Shown: positions 1 to 12,245, counted from the first letter of the stretch. The stretch is DNA of 64,000 nucleotides from Alnus glutinosa (GCF_958979055.1 NC_084888.1:35385304-35449303), one strand, 5' to 3'. Made by a program: numbers and translations. The notes: a model not told the origin generated them from the sequence alone.

Positions 1-844
1 CTTAGTCAAATCGAATTGGTATGAATTTATAGTAAAATAATAAGTTTATTATTACAATAAAGTTGTCCCTAAAACACTAATTTCTTTAGGATATGGTCCC
101 GTTTGAACACAAGAATTTGTTCCTAGATTCGGCCTCTTAAAAAAAAGGCTGTATATAGTTTTGTCAATGTATAGCTTTTGGTACGTAGCGTTCAGCCCCC
201 CAACCCTCAACGTGCATTTTAATTATTATTTTTAAAAAATTTATAATTCTTCGAAATCAAATTTCTATTCCTCTTTTATTTTTATTTTTATTTTTTAATT
301 TTTTAATTTTGCCTATACCTAAAATTTTTAGTTCCGCCCCTACGTATGTTTTCCGTCATTACATGAAGTTGATAGGATCCATATTCTTTATAATTGGCTA
401 CTTTCGGATAGACTCAAAGATAAATGGGTTATGAGGTCAACCTATTCGAGAGAGGTGGGCAACGGGCCCCGCACCTTGGACTCACTGTCTTGTGGGCCTT
501 TGGCCCATTTTTTTGTGATAGCTACTCCAATCATGTGTAATTTTAACAGCCAATTTGCATAGAATAGTTATTCAAAGTCAAGTTTATTGAAAAAGAAAAA
601 ACAAATGCACATTTAGCTTGACCAATTTATGATGGTAACCATGGTTTTTTTGGGGGCAAGACAAATATTTTAAAACTAGCCTCAGCCCGTCCCATCATCA
701 ATTGGAATTGTCACTTCTAATTATGCTTGGACCCGGCCCAAAAAGCTTTCGTTGTGCCTGGCCTGATTTGCCCAAGTATGGTACAATAAGTTAATAACTG
801 CCTCTAGCCTAATTTAACGAGTCATGTTATTTGTTATATTTTTA
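1..844. other. Intergenic, no gene seen
   Basis: AT-rich sequence with homopolymer A/T runs and no ORF of convincing composition. No RNA gene or complete transposon boundary could be recognised. Confidence 0.5.
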
Positions 845-990
845 GGGACATGGTTCTTGAACAGTTGTGTAAAAATCAAGAGACATGAGTAGGTCTCACA
901 TGATAAATCTTATCACATGGGTCCTACGTGAGATCCATCTCATGTCTCTTATCTCATGCACAACTGTTGTGCCGAAGACATTTCTCATAT
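845..990. mobile_element. Foldback MITE, copy 1
   Basis: The two halves are inverted copies of each other: motifs such as CAACTGTTGTGC and GAGACATGAG occur on one side and as reverse complements on the other. A related foldback lies at 44187-44341. There is no coding capacity. This is a small non-autonomous DNA element; its superfamily is not determined because the target duplication is not clear. Confidence 0.6.
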
Positions 991-1096
991 TTTTATCTTG
1001 TAGAAGTCATAATCAATTATTCGATTAGCTTTATTTAAAAAATAAAAAAATAAATTTGATAGTTGGTTGAGATTGACGCGTAAGCATTATAGGATA

Positions 1097-1650
1097 AAAA
1101 TATAAAGGATAATTACACTATTGGTCCCTAGGGTTGGCCACAATTATTTTTCACTCCTGTGGTTCAAAAAGTTCATGGGAAGCCCTCATAATAAACAAAA
1201 ATTACAAATCAGTTCTTGAACACATTTTTCATCCAAAAGTTAACATATTCCGTTAGTCAGTCACGTCACACCCAATAAGAAGCCGACACGTGTCAATTAC
1301 AATAAAAAAAATATAAATATAAATAAAAAATATTAGTTTTAAAATAAAAATACAGAGGGTGGGTGTCGCGCCTGTTTAATTTTTCTTATTTTTTTTTTAA
1401 AAAAAAAAAAAACAAATTTTTATTAGATTTTATATTTTTTTATTGTAATAGACACATGTCGGCTTCTTATTGGGTGTGACGTGACTGACTAACTGAATCT
1501 ATTAACTTAGCAGATGAAAAATTGGTCCAGGGAGTAATTCGTAATTATTGTTTACCACGAGGACCTCCCATGAACTTTTTGAACCACAGGGAGTAAAAAA
1601 TAATTATGGTCAATCTCAAGGACCAATGGTGCAATTATTCCAAAATGTAA
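1097..1650. mobile_element. MULE-type MITE with ~195 bp inverted repeats
   Basis: The element proper is about 1106-1641 (536 bp). Its ends AGGATAATTACAC and GTGCAATTATTCC begin inverted repeats of roughly 195 bp, which end near GCCGACACGTGTC. The flanks AAAATATAA (1097-1105) and AAAATGTAA (1642-1650) match at 8 of 9 positions, fitting the 9-bp duplication of Mutator-like elements. The centre is short, AT-rich and non-coding. The inverted repeats are clearly related to those of the gene-carrying element at 35127-36484. Confidence 0.75.
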
Positions 1651-1834
1651 TATATAAAACAATTACAAGAAGTACCTAGAGAACATAATTGGTCAGTTAA
1701 AAATAGTTAGCACTAATAAGATATAAATATTACTGTTCATATGGATGTAAAGTCCATGGGTATGCACCCCCGATGATATTCAGTTATATCTATTCTTGTA
1801 TAATGTAAAGTTGCCGATAAGATGTAACGAAGAA

Positions 1835-2102
1835 AACCTTATGAATTGGGCCTTATAGGAAGTACTTGATCGAAAATTCAGCCCAGGTTTACACATGGGT
1901 TGTGTGTTCGGTTGAAGTCGATCGTCAACCTTATGAATTGGGCCTTACAGAAAGTACTTAATCAAAAATTCAGCGCAGGTTTACACATGGGTTGTGTGTT
2001 CGGTTGAAGTCGTCAACCTTATGAATTGGGCCTTACAGGAAGTATTTAATCGAAAATTCAGCACAAGTTAACACATGGGTTATGTGTTCGGTTGAAGTCG
2101 TC
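1835..2102 (+). repeat. Three-unit tandem repeat, 88-92 bp
   Basis: Units are 1835-1926, 1927-2014 and 2015-2102. Each starts AACCTTATGAATTGGGCC and ends GTTCGGTTGAAGTCGTC, with a few substitutions. Unit 1 has an extra 4 bp (GATC) near its end. No function is evident. Confidence 0.9.
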
Positions 2103-2814
2103 ACGATGGTATGGGAGTTTACTATATTCCCAACCATGAGGCATTAATTTCATTCACTGAAAATATTGTAATACGACGTTACCCTTAGTATGCTATCAAT
2201 GGGAGATCATATGGTAAAGGGTGAGATCACATAGAAAAGTGACAAAAGCATGTGCACGTGGAACCATGTCACGATCTGACACCGGTCTATAGGTTTTACA
2301 AATGAAAGTTGGCATGGGGATGGGAAAACTTTTCGTACCAAGATAAATCATGTTCAACTGAAATCCTATCGACTACTATTATAATGTGCTCAAGTGAGAA
2401 TTAAGATGAAGGAATGTGATGGGTGATCACACTATATTAGTTTGCACCCTCACAAACCATAATCTCCCATGATGATAGGTTTCCCATGGGAGATGTTTGT
2501 TCACCATGAACAGACACAACCCTTTCAAGGGTTGTATCTTTTAAACAAATTCGACTATTGGAAGAGTTATACCTGCATGTTGTCAAGGGACAATCAAACA
2601 CACATGTCCTACGAAACACACAATTTAACCCTCATAATGGGTGAAAACAGAACTGCTCTAGTGCTCTGTTTCAAAATCCAAGAACCAAGCCTTTTGCTAC
2701 TTCGAATCTTCGATCAATGAAGCTTTGACCGGATTATGGATTAATCAAACCATTATCGAAGTTGCTAGCTAGTGTGAGACGACTTACTGCGACATATTGC
2801 TTTTTCTGTTATTT

Positions 2815-3041
2815 ATAAAAATATTAATTTATAATTTTTTATTAGCTTAAACTTTTAGATTAAATGGTGATTTAACATGATATTAGAATATATATACTTT
2901 GAGTTCGAACTTGTCCTTAAAGTTTACCTCAAATTGAGGTTAAATATTTTACGTGTTGAACCTCACTTATTGAGGAGAGTTTAAACTCACACGTGAAAGG
3001 AAATATTAAAATATTAATTAAATGTGGTGATTTAACATTTT
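2815..3041 (+). mobile_element. TRIM-like retroelement remnant
   Basis: A short repeat ending GGTGATTTAACA is followed at once by TGATATTAGAA, a decayed match to the initiator-Met tRNA primer-binding site TGGTATCAGAGC. A short non-coding middle (with TGTTGAACCTCACTTATTG) and a second short repeat follow, containing TATTAATTAAATG and again GTGATTTAACA. This order suggests a terminal-repeat retrotransposon in miniature. Related pieces lie near 23.7-24.1, 26.3-26.7, 29.3-29.7, 42.8-43.1 and 61.6-61.9 kb. Confidence 0.5.
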
Positions 3042-3259
3042 TTCATTATCTTACTATTTAGTGAACCTTCAACCTGTTTTGAGTTTCATTTGCAATAAGA
3101 GGCCATTGCCACTGAAAAAGAACGCACCTTTGAAAGAGATACGTTAATTGCAACACAAAACTAGAGGCTAACAACCCATTTAAACAGCAGTACCATCATA
3201 ATTGTTTATCTAACATCCTTTGAAAGAGTTTCTCATTTCACCAAATACCTAGAAAAGAC

Positions 3260-4750
3260 TTAGAATGAATAAAGGCAGCTCCCATCATCACTCCTAGCAG
3301 TTGGATCGAAGTTTCCTGCATTTGGATCAGTACAACCTTCAGGAACAGGAATATTCACTTGCTGGGCTGCTTTGCCTGCGACAAAAAAAATTACAAAAGC
3401 TTAGGAGAATTGCTGTGATCAATCTTAATGCACATGGCCAAAGGGAGCGGAAAGGGGAGATTCAAACGAGTGACTTTCGCTTCATCAAACGTAGTCCTCA
3501 TGCGCTATTGTTAGGGCTGAAAATTGGTTAAGCCAGTGACAGTAGGAATATTTTCGCCTACCGAAGAGAAAAAGTCGGTTAAATTGGTTAATTAACCGAC
3601 TTCATACCAACAAGAATAAATTTTGATTATTTCGATTAAGTCGGTTAACTCGATGAAGTTGGATAAATGTCGGTTAGTTGTGTGCTTTTTATATTGGGCC
3701 AGACCTATTTTTATAGGTCAAAATGGGTTGTTTTTTTGCCCAAATGGTTGTTTTTTAAACTAAACAAGTGTTTATTAGACATGTTTTTTAGGATAAACAA
3801 GTAAAAACTAAGGGTTTAAGTTGATTCAGTTAACTGGCGAAATAAAAATTCTATTTCCTATCGAACCGAACTAACGTCGAAATAGATTTTTTATTCCGAT
3901 TACCGTCTACCGACCGCCTAATAATTTTGACAATCGGTGACGGTTCTTTAGTAGTCGGTAGGCGAAATCAGATATTTTGCACATCCCCAGCTATCGCATG
4001 GGTAAATATATATACCATAAGTTTGCAAAAAGAAGGATCCAAACCTCCCATGATAGGCCTGTAGGATGAAGGAGCTAACCGTAGAAACTTCCACTCTTAA
4101 TAGCATCCTGGTTAGCATCTCCAAGAGCAGCCTCGCTCAAGTACTTGTCGGCAAGTTGGACTCTCTTCACATTCTCTTGCTCCTGGACAAGCATGTTTCC
4201 GTACTCGAGGAGCTTCTCCAGGGTCATCGTCGGCTGCTCGAAAGTTGGCGGTCCTTCCTTTGAGTTCACAAGTTTCTTCCCAATGCTGTCTACCCCAACA
4301 CCGGATATCCACTTTCTCACTTCATCATCATAAACTCTGGCCCTTAGGGCACCGAAGAAATCTGCGCGCAAAAGCATGCTTACTATAAATCTTAGCCAAC
4401 AAAATTACCATTTTGCCCACCGATCGTGTTAGAATATTAATTAAATAATAAATTTAAGAAAAATTTCATTTAATCTTTCTGGACTTCTTTCACTTTTGCA
4501 ATTATCCTTTTAAACTTTAAAAATTCTTGATTTAATATACTCATCTTTTATTTTTATTTTTCAAATTCACCATTCTATTAGGATTTTCTGTAAAATCTTA
4601 ACGGAAGAGTGTCAAAATTTTTGAAATAATTTTTTTCATTTTTTAGAAAAAAAAAAAATTGCAACGATTTGAGCGTTTTTAATGAAATTTACAAAATATC
4701 CAAATTTGAGCGTTTTTAATGGAATTTACAAAATATCCACACTTAAATCT

Positions 4751-4828
<78 letters not shown>

Positions 4829-6637
4829 ATATGAGTTCTTTAAAAAATTTCACAAGATTTAACGAAAAATCTTAACAGACGGGTGAAATAAAAAAAAAAA
4901 AATTATAAAATTGATACACTAAATTAAGAGTCTTTAAAATTTAGAAGAATAATTGTAAAACGATAACAATTCAAAAGAATTAAGTAAATTAAATTTTTAA
5001 AAAATTTATCATTTTCTACGAGTTTAAGCTTTTTATACCATTAATGATTTAAGGTACGTACTACGCACATGGTCAATGTTGTTAAAGAATGATACAAAAA
5101 GTTTCTTTCTAGTTTCTAGTTGGAAACTTACCGATTGATTGGCCGGGGAAGGTGTCAACAAGTTTGACAATGTCATCAGCAGCAATCTTGTCATTTCGGA
5201 AGATCCCCTTGCAGACACCAACGCGGTCGTCCCTTGTAGGTGCCCAGTAAAACTTCTCCATTCGACCATCACGGATGAGAGGAGCATACAATGTTGAGAA
5301 GTCGTTACCGGTGACGATGATCGGAACACGGGGGTTATCTTCCTTGTTGTACATACCGGGGAGCTGGACATTTGTTGGGTTATCAGCTATGTTCATCAGA
5401 GTGGCATTAACCATTTGGTTGTTCACTGTGTATTGGGTGGTTCCACCAAGCCGACCAGCACCTGCATCCAGATCGTTTATGAAGAGGGCACACATTTTTC
5501 CCTTCCTGATTATATCAGCTGCCTCACGGTACCTCTGCCTGATCAATTTCGCTGGCTCCCCGGCGTTCCCACTTTCCAGTTCTCCGGCACTCATCATGAT
5601 GGGGCTGAAATTTCATTTATTTGTATATTAATTAATGAAACAAAATCCACAAGAATATCGTGAAAAAGCAAGAAGTTCAAAGAAATATGAACTAATTTAC
5701 TTGATTCCCATCTTGGCAAACACAAGCTCACACTGGAAAGATTTTCCCTGACCTTTACCTCCCCAGATACCAAGGATGAGAGGAACCTGTAATTAAGTTA
5801 ATTAATTAAGATAATTGTTCACTTTTGTGGTAATGTACGTAGCAGATAAAGGTCAAATTATCCATTTTCATGTACGTACCTTGATGTTAGGCAGGGTCAT
5901 GAAGTTCTTGGTGACGTGAACAACAAGCTTGTCCATGAAGGCAGGCGCAATGTAAAAACCATCCATGTTGTTGTCCAAGTTGTACCTAAAGCATGATGAT
6001 CAAAAGTGAATGAACATCTTGCACATATAATTAATCACTAGTATTAGAATATAAATTGAATGATTAAATTCATTTTTTTTATTAAACTTTTGATATAAGT
6101 GAATTCTTACTGGCGAAGTCCAGTGCTGATGTAGTCGTAAGAACTCATGACGGCATAGTGAGTTCCACTTCCCGTGGGAGCCTGAAAGAGTGAGTCAACC
6201 ATACCCTTTCCACGGGTGATGTCCTGCTGGTCATCGGACTCGTCGAAAGCAAGGCCTTTCCATTTGTCCTTCTCTGTCTGCTTCCCTTCTTCAACCTCTG
6301 CAACAACCTTGAAGCTCCCATTGGAGACCTTGGAGTTGCTAAATCTTGAGCTCACCTTCTTCAAGCTGCTGCCCAAGAAGGCAGAGGTTGGAACTGAAGC
6401 TCCATTGCCAGAGCTATTCAAGCTCAGCTTCAATATCAACATAAACCATGCACACGTACAATTTAGTGTCAACTACGAGACCCAATTACCCTTCCACACA
6501 TACATATGCAATGAAATTAAACCACATAATTAAAATTAAGAAAGCTTAAAAGGATTCTTATAGACAAATGGCGGGAAAGACACATCAATTACCGGTGCTC
6601 GGTTGACGGCTCCGATGGTGGGGACGGCTGCAGCCAT
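3260..6637 (-). CDS. RCA: Rubisco activase, chloroplastic (long and short isoforms)
   Basis: AAA+ ATPase of the stroma that releases inhibitory sugar phosphates from Rubisco. Coding exons, all joining in frame at GT-AG sites: 6593-6637, 6111-6427, 5880-5985, 5701-5786, 5132-5604, 4080-4361 and 3260-3375. They give 474 aa, the usual length of the long (alpha) form. Visible features: a Ser-rich transit peptide starting [15 protein letters not shown]; the [16 protein letters not shown]-domain; Walker A GGKGQGKS at about 165-172; Walker B LFINDLD at about 225-231; and a C-terminal extension with two cysteines (about 451 and 470), the thioredoxin-f redox pair of alpha isoforms. If the last intron is not removed, the frame reads GSFYG then stops (TAG at 4075-4077), giving a 437-aa beta-type form. 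Introns 5 and 6 hold transposon remnants. The start is the ATG at 6637, in the family-typical context. Identity is certain; use of both isoforms is inferred. Confidence 0.97.
3508..3992. mobile_element. hAT-like MITE in RCA intron 6
   Basis: Left end GGCTGAAAATTGG and right end TATTTTGCACATCCCC are imperfect inverted repeats. Just inside each lies TTCGCCTACCGA or its complement TCGGTAGGCGAA. The interior repeats GTCGGTTAA-type motifs. It is non-coding and occupies most of the 704-bp last RCA intron, the one whose splicing decides the isoform. Confidence 0.5.
4452..5017. mobile_element. Foldback element with (AT)n core in RCA intron 5
   Basis: Long imperfect inverted repeats face each other: CAATTATCCTTTTAAACTTT near 4499 and its counterpart near 4935-4965. 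Inside are two copies of a ~38-bp motif (GAGCGTTTTTAATG) and a pure AT dinucleotide run at about 4757-4822. A related element lies at 57400-57830. It is non-coding. Confidence 0.6.
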
Positions 6638-6890
6638 CGATATCCGGGACGGGACGGCGGCTGTGATATCTGGTGGGTGAGTTGCAGATCCGAGTGCTAT
6701 GCAAGCCAGCCAATAGAGAGAGAGGTTTCTGAGGAGGTGGATTAATGAGATGGAGTACTGGTCATGTGGACTTATTATAAGTAGTGCTGAGTTTTGAGTG
6801 TACAGAAATCGATTATCCTGAGGATTGGTTTTTGAATTCTCAACGGCCACACAATCAAGATAGCCTGGGTTACACGTGGCAAGCAGAGTG
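6638..6890 (-). promoter_or_regulatory. RCA promoter region with G-box
   Basis: Reading on the minus strand upstream of the RCA start, a TATA-like CTTATAATAAG lies at 6771-6781 and a G-box core CACGTG at 6873-6878 (context GCCACGTGTAA). An I-box-like GGATAA also lies between them. G-box and I-box pairs are typical of light-regulated photosynthesis genes. Function is inferred from motif and position only. Confidence 0.55.
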
Positions 6891-9800
6891 TGCTTAGACG
6901 TTGAGTTCTCATTGGTCCTTGAGGCTAGAATTTGAGCCTTTCTCCTCCACTTAAATTTGGGTCAATTTATTACCACAAAAAAAGCATAAAAAAACAAAGG
7001 GGATTGTTGTGGATATTGTATTTTTGAAAGCAGGAGAAAAACACAGATCAGGTGAATAATATGTTTGTGATTTTCATGATTCCGGACTCAATTATGTGGC
7101 CATTATTTGAGCTGAATTTTGTTTTGAATGGCCTGCTATGGGTCCACCGGATTAATTTGGAAGGTATATAATATAATTCCTAACAAAGAGTATACATTTA
7201 ATTTCTTTGTTTCTTCGATCCACTAGAGAAACTAGATTAGTCTAGAAATTTCTCCAACCCTCAAACTAATATGTCTCTTTCAATTTGTAGATTTGGTTAA
7301 TTAATAATGTTTCTTCCCCCAAAATAAAAATAAAAATAAAGATGTTTCTCCCAAATTTTACAAAATTGTCAATATCTCTCTCGTAATAACAAAAATACCC
7401 TTAATTTCCTTCTTTTTTTTTTAAATAGAAATTCCCAAAAAAAATTTATTGAAAATTCTCGAGATCCATGACGTGGCCATGGTTTAGTCCAAATCCATGA
7501 CGTGGCTGTGAGTCAATCAAAGGCATTTTTTATTATTATTATTATTGTTATTATTATTATCATTTTGAATTTTCACTTTTTTTCTTTTTTTTTTCTTGTA
7601 AAAAAAAGAGGATATTGAAAAAAAAAAAAAGAAAAAAAAAAAAAAAAGATGACACTAAAAAGGGCTAAAACATGGTATACTGATCGACATTGCAAATTTT
7701 TAAACTTTGAGATTATAATTGCAAGACCGCCATATACTTCAAGGGGTCTAAATAGAGTTTTTCCTATATATATATAAGAAAAACTGGGGGAAGGGGGAGA
7801 GAGGCCATGCATGGCCCCTAGCCCCTCCTCTAGTTCTATCTTTAAATTATGTGATTCTCCTATGCATTTTAAAACATGTATGTTAGAATTGCTCTATTAA
7901 TCATATTAAAAATGCATGTGAAAATCACATGTTCTAAGACTAGATATCAGTTTAATAAAATGAATTGAAAATGATTTTCTTTTCCATCAACCTAATTAAA
8001 ACAAAAAAAAACTTTATTTGTGTACCATGCTTTTAAGGAATTAAAAATACTTCGGTTGGAATGATAAGATGGTTTTTACGTAAAAGTGTGAGGCTATGTG
8101 CCAAACAACTACCCTTACGTTCTTTTTTTTTTCTTTTTTTTCTTTGTTTTTTTCTTTTTTTCTATTCAAAGTGGTGGTTGGGGGAGGGGGAAATAGAAAT
8201 TACACGAAAATAAAATACAAAGGCAACAGAACCTTCATAAAAGTAGTCGAGAATGGGTCAAATAAATGACCCGGACCATCAAAGTAACCTAACACCAACG
8301 AAGGCGCTTAGAAAGAGAAAAGTTCCATAAACGGAACAAAACCCAAAAGTGTTTACAAAACTATTAAGGCCAACACAAAAAAACTAGGCAAAAAAAGAAA
8401 CAGAGAATAAAAAATTACAAGAAAAATTTAAAAGGTACCAAATAAAAACACAGAACAGTAGCTCAACAGATGGTGTGGTGGAGGACGGTGGCATACACCG
8501 ACACATGAAGAGACCATGCGCTAGCGACAAGGGATGTGAGGCAGCAGACAACCACAAAAGATCAGTGGAAGGTAGAGGAAATCATTATGTACGGCTGAGA
8601 GTTGCTTACACATCAGCATGTGTTAGCCGGACAGAGACGCAACAAACAGCGGATTGAAGCGGAGAGGCCCATGAGCACTTGTACTCATGTTACTATTTTG
8701 TTTTGAAATATTTATTTGAGATGATTTACTAAAGGCAATTTCACCAATAACTACTAGTTAGAATGATGTATAAAAAAAATCGAAGTACTCTATTCAATAT
8801 GAGTATTTGGGCCTTTGAGTATCTCTTTCAAAAGAAAGGATCCGGCTTCTTTGCATAAGAGAAAAAATAGTATGAATGATCCGGCCTTTGTCCAACCGCA
8901 TAAATTAAATTAGTATACATAAAACTTATTGTAGAACTTGCTGAATATGAAATTAAATCTAGGATTGAATTGTTAAGAAAATTCAGCTATGAAGTTAAAA
9001 TTCCGGTATATATACATTTAGTACGGATTGGGATTCTTTAAAATTATGCTGAAATTCGTGTAGAATAACATAGGAGAGTTGTAGGGTCTACTTATCCTTA
9101 AGTAAGCGAGCTCCGCAACCTTCGACAACCATTATAATTCTAAGACATTCTCATATATTTTGTACAACTTCATGCCATAACTCACAATCAAATTGAGATC
9201 CGGTTAATTGTTAACAATCTGAACACACAACTGTAAGAGGACATCTATGGAGCCTGCCGCTCAGGTAGATATTCGGGCAGTTTGAGGCTGCTCAAGTAGA
9301 TGGGCCTCATAAAATGTCATCTTACAATTTTAACCGTCCCAATTGCCAACAATGCAAACAACTAAATGTTGGAGATCCGAATTCCTTACACTTTAGCTCA
9401 CTTCTTTGTATAAACTAAGCCGCAGAGTCTTGAGGCACTAGCCCACGCTAAGACCTTTCTGGCAGTCCGACTCTCCAAATGATCCAAAGGTTGCGCTCTA
9501 AAAAGTAGCACTTTCCTGCCCGAGTCCTCTTAATTCCAATGATTAGGCCTCTCATATTACACTTTAGATTTGTACCCACCACAAACCAACCGATATCTGT
9601 GACATCAGTCATCAGTGAACCTATTGAAAACGAGTACTACTTTCTTTTGGCTAGACATACAAATTGGACAAAGAAGAGCGAAACATATATGACAGGGCAA
9701 GACAATTACTCAAAGCACATTCTTAGCGGTTCAAATCCTCTGCATGTAACTGCTACATGCACCAATGAAGTGCCAACAAGATTAAACTCTGAGAGATATA

Positions 9801-11479
9801 CAACAGCATCAACTTCTAGAAAGTAAAGCTTCAAGAAACTGATCATGTCCTAAAAGGGTCCCAAGTCCAGCTTCCAGTTCAGAATTGTAAACCCAGAAGG
9901 AGTTTTGAGTTGATGACAGCAAATTATGCAAGAACATAAAGGGTGGGGACAGTCTCACCCATGAACTTTAGGCCGTAGAATTTTGTCTGTCTAAACAATG
10001 GTATTAGGTTCACGGGACTACACAAATGAAAAACGTTGTTAGAGTCGACAAAACTTACAACTGCAGATGGAACAAAATGATAATTGATTCATGATAAAGA
10101 AAGCCACTTTCATCGTTAAACTCAAAAGCCCAAAAGCTAACTTCCCACCATCCCTCGAAATTCCCTTCTCATGCATATAATTTCGGCTAAAAACAAATAT
10201 CTGAAATGACAGAAAGCGAAGCTCATATTACTGGAAATGGCATGCTGTCTCCCAACTCTCTCTCTCTCTCTCTCTCACACACACATTAGCCCAATTCTGC
10301 TTTACTTCTAGAGCCATGCATGAAGTCTGCTTTATTTCTAGAGCCATGAAGCATACAGATACATAAAAGTTCATGCACTTAGAAATCTGTTGCATGAGAG
10401 ATGGGTGAGCCTCTCTCTTGGACTTGATAGAATTGGAAGCATGCTGATTGAGGCCTTTTGTTCTATTGGGAAGACAAAAGGGGGGAGGGGGGGTCAATCA
10501 CCACCCACCCATGCATAAATTAAGTGGCCAACAGCCAAACCTGATCTAGTATACCATTAAAATATGCCAATAATGAAGAATGAACACACTAGTGTAGGAT
10601 TTAAATATGCATATTTATGGAGAATTAGTAACATCCAGACAAATAGCCGCCATCCGTAGAGACCATGTTTTGAGCATAATTGTCCAACCCTATCCTTGAT
10701 TTTGACTGAAAGTAAAAAAAAAATTCTATGCTACAACTTTTTTTAATGCAATTTTCTGGAGTTGTTGAGCTGCAACCATTGCTGGAGCCAGAGAGAAAGG
10801 CCTAAGAAGTGGTTACCTAATAAACCTCTTCCGCAGTATGAGTGGAATAGATACTGCCTGAGGTTTCTTTGTTTTGAGCTGAGTTAGACTGTCCTACCAC
10901 AAAGAACAAACACTGCTGAAAATGCAATGAATCATCTGGTGTGCCATACTTAAGAAGGCTATTAACAACTAAAAGCTTCTTAGTTGCTGTCGATTTTATA
11001 GGTTGTAAAAGTGAAATCCCCTTTATCTTTTTCTCATCGTCCTTTCACTCAAGAATGATGAACTTTCATTATAATAGCCAAAAGGGAGAGGTAGCATTTG
11101 TACTTGCCTAGGCAGACTGTATTTAGCTAATATACTTTTTTAAAAATTATTGCTCTTTCAGGGCCCAACTTATGACAGTAATGATTAGGTATTCAGCCAT
11201 CACATAAATTTTTTTTAGTTGAATAAAGCCCTTTAAATGCCTGATAAAGGTTACCCAATTTAAGAATGACTATGTAGGCCACAAAGGAGACCTGAAAGGG
11301 ACATATACTTTTAACCAAAAGTAAGAATGTCCTTTGGGGACAACAAAACAAATTTCTAACCCTTGTAAGTCACGGCTATAAAGAATAAATCTCAACTACT
11401 TCTTAAACAAATCAGTCCAAGTGTTTGTGGTACTGAAAATCCATTTGTCACAGATAAGAAAAGCCAGCTTAGGACGACA
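6891..11479. other. Intergenic RCA-LBD, low complexity and possible retroposon remnant
   Basis: No convincing gene. There are A/T homopolymers and ATT repeats (7530-7660). A stretch of about 8115-8690 has a long T/C-rich left edge and, read on the minus strand, looks like the 3' part of a decayed retroposon with a poly-A tail; no clear target duplication was found. A TC microsatellite lies at about 10255-10276, next to a short direct repeat (TTCTAGAGCCATG twice, 10308-10350). The last ~500 bp presumably hold the LBD promoter. Confidence 0.4.
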
Positions 11480-12245
11480 ATGACTGGGATTGGCTCTTCA
11501 TGTGGAGCGTGCAAGTTCCTGAGGAGAAAGTGCACCAGTGAATGCGTGTTTGCTCCTTACTTCTGTTATGAACAAGCTGCAACCCACTTTGCAGCAGTGC
11601 ACAAGGTGTTCGGTGCAAGTAATGTTTCCAAGCTATTATTACACTTACCAGTACACAACCGAAGTGACGCTGCAAGCACCATTTCTTACGAAGCTCTAGC
11701 TCGGGTGCGGGACCCTGTCTATGGTTGTTTTGCTGATATCTATGCACTCCAACAACAGGTTTCCATGCTGTTACTTCAACTTTTCTCCAAAAACCTGTAA
11801 AATCACACTGAAGTTTGAATAAATTAGTTAACCAAAGCGATACATTGTTTACCTGGCCTTGCAGGTTGCCCACTTACAAGAGGAGATTGAAATCCTTGGG
11901 AGCCAAATGGCTAATTTCGCTGTTGGTGTTGCTAGTTGTGGAAGTTCTCAAGCAACTACCAACCCATGTAATGGATTACAATTCTCATCGCAACATGGTG
12001 TGATACACACACAATACTATCAAAATCAACAAGCTGCACTACTTTCCCACGCAGAAAGTGCAATTCCCAACCAAGCCTTTGATACCCAGATGGATATACC
12101 GCTCCATCCTTTGTATGGATGGGAAAACCAAAACTTATTTGATGACTCTGGCCAAAATCTCATAGAGAGCCTCCTTGAGGGAATAGAAGAAGAGAACTTC
12201 ACACATTTCCCATGGTTGTACAACAGTACCAATGCCAAAAACTGA
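11480..12245 (+). CDS. LOB-domain (LBD) transcription factor, class I
   Basis: Plant-specific DNA-binding regulator of lateral-organ or vascular development. Two exons, 11480-11758 and 11865-12245, joined in phase 0 by a 106-bp GT-AG intron, give 219 aa. The CX2CX6CX3C block is at residues 8-22 (C8, C11, C18, C22). The GAS block contains [11 protein letters not shown], the DPVYGC motif is at 78-83, and a Leu-rich coiled coil ([15 protein letters not shown]) spans the exon junction, which marks class I. The intron sits after LQQQ, as in many family members. [11 protein letters not shown] and [15 protein letters not shown] point to the LBD16/18/19/29/30/33 group, with LBD33/LBD19-like the best guess from memory. 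The C-terminal half is Asn/Gln-rich and unconserved. Asn50 to Pro57 is KLLLHLP-type rather than the commoner KMLQELP of other clades. Confidence 0.93.
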
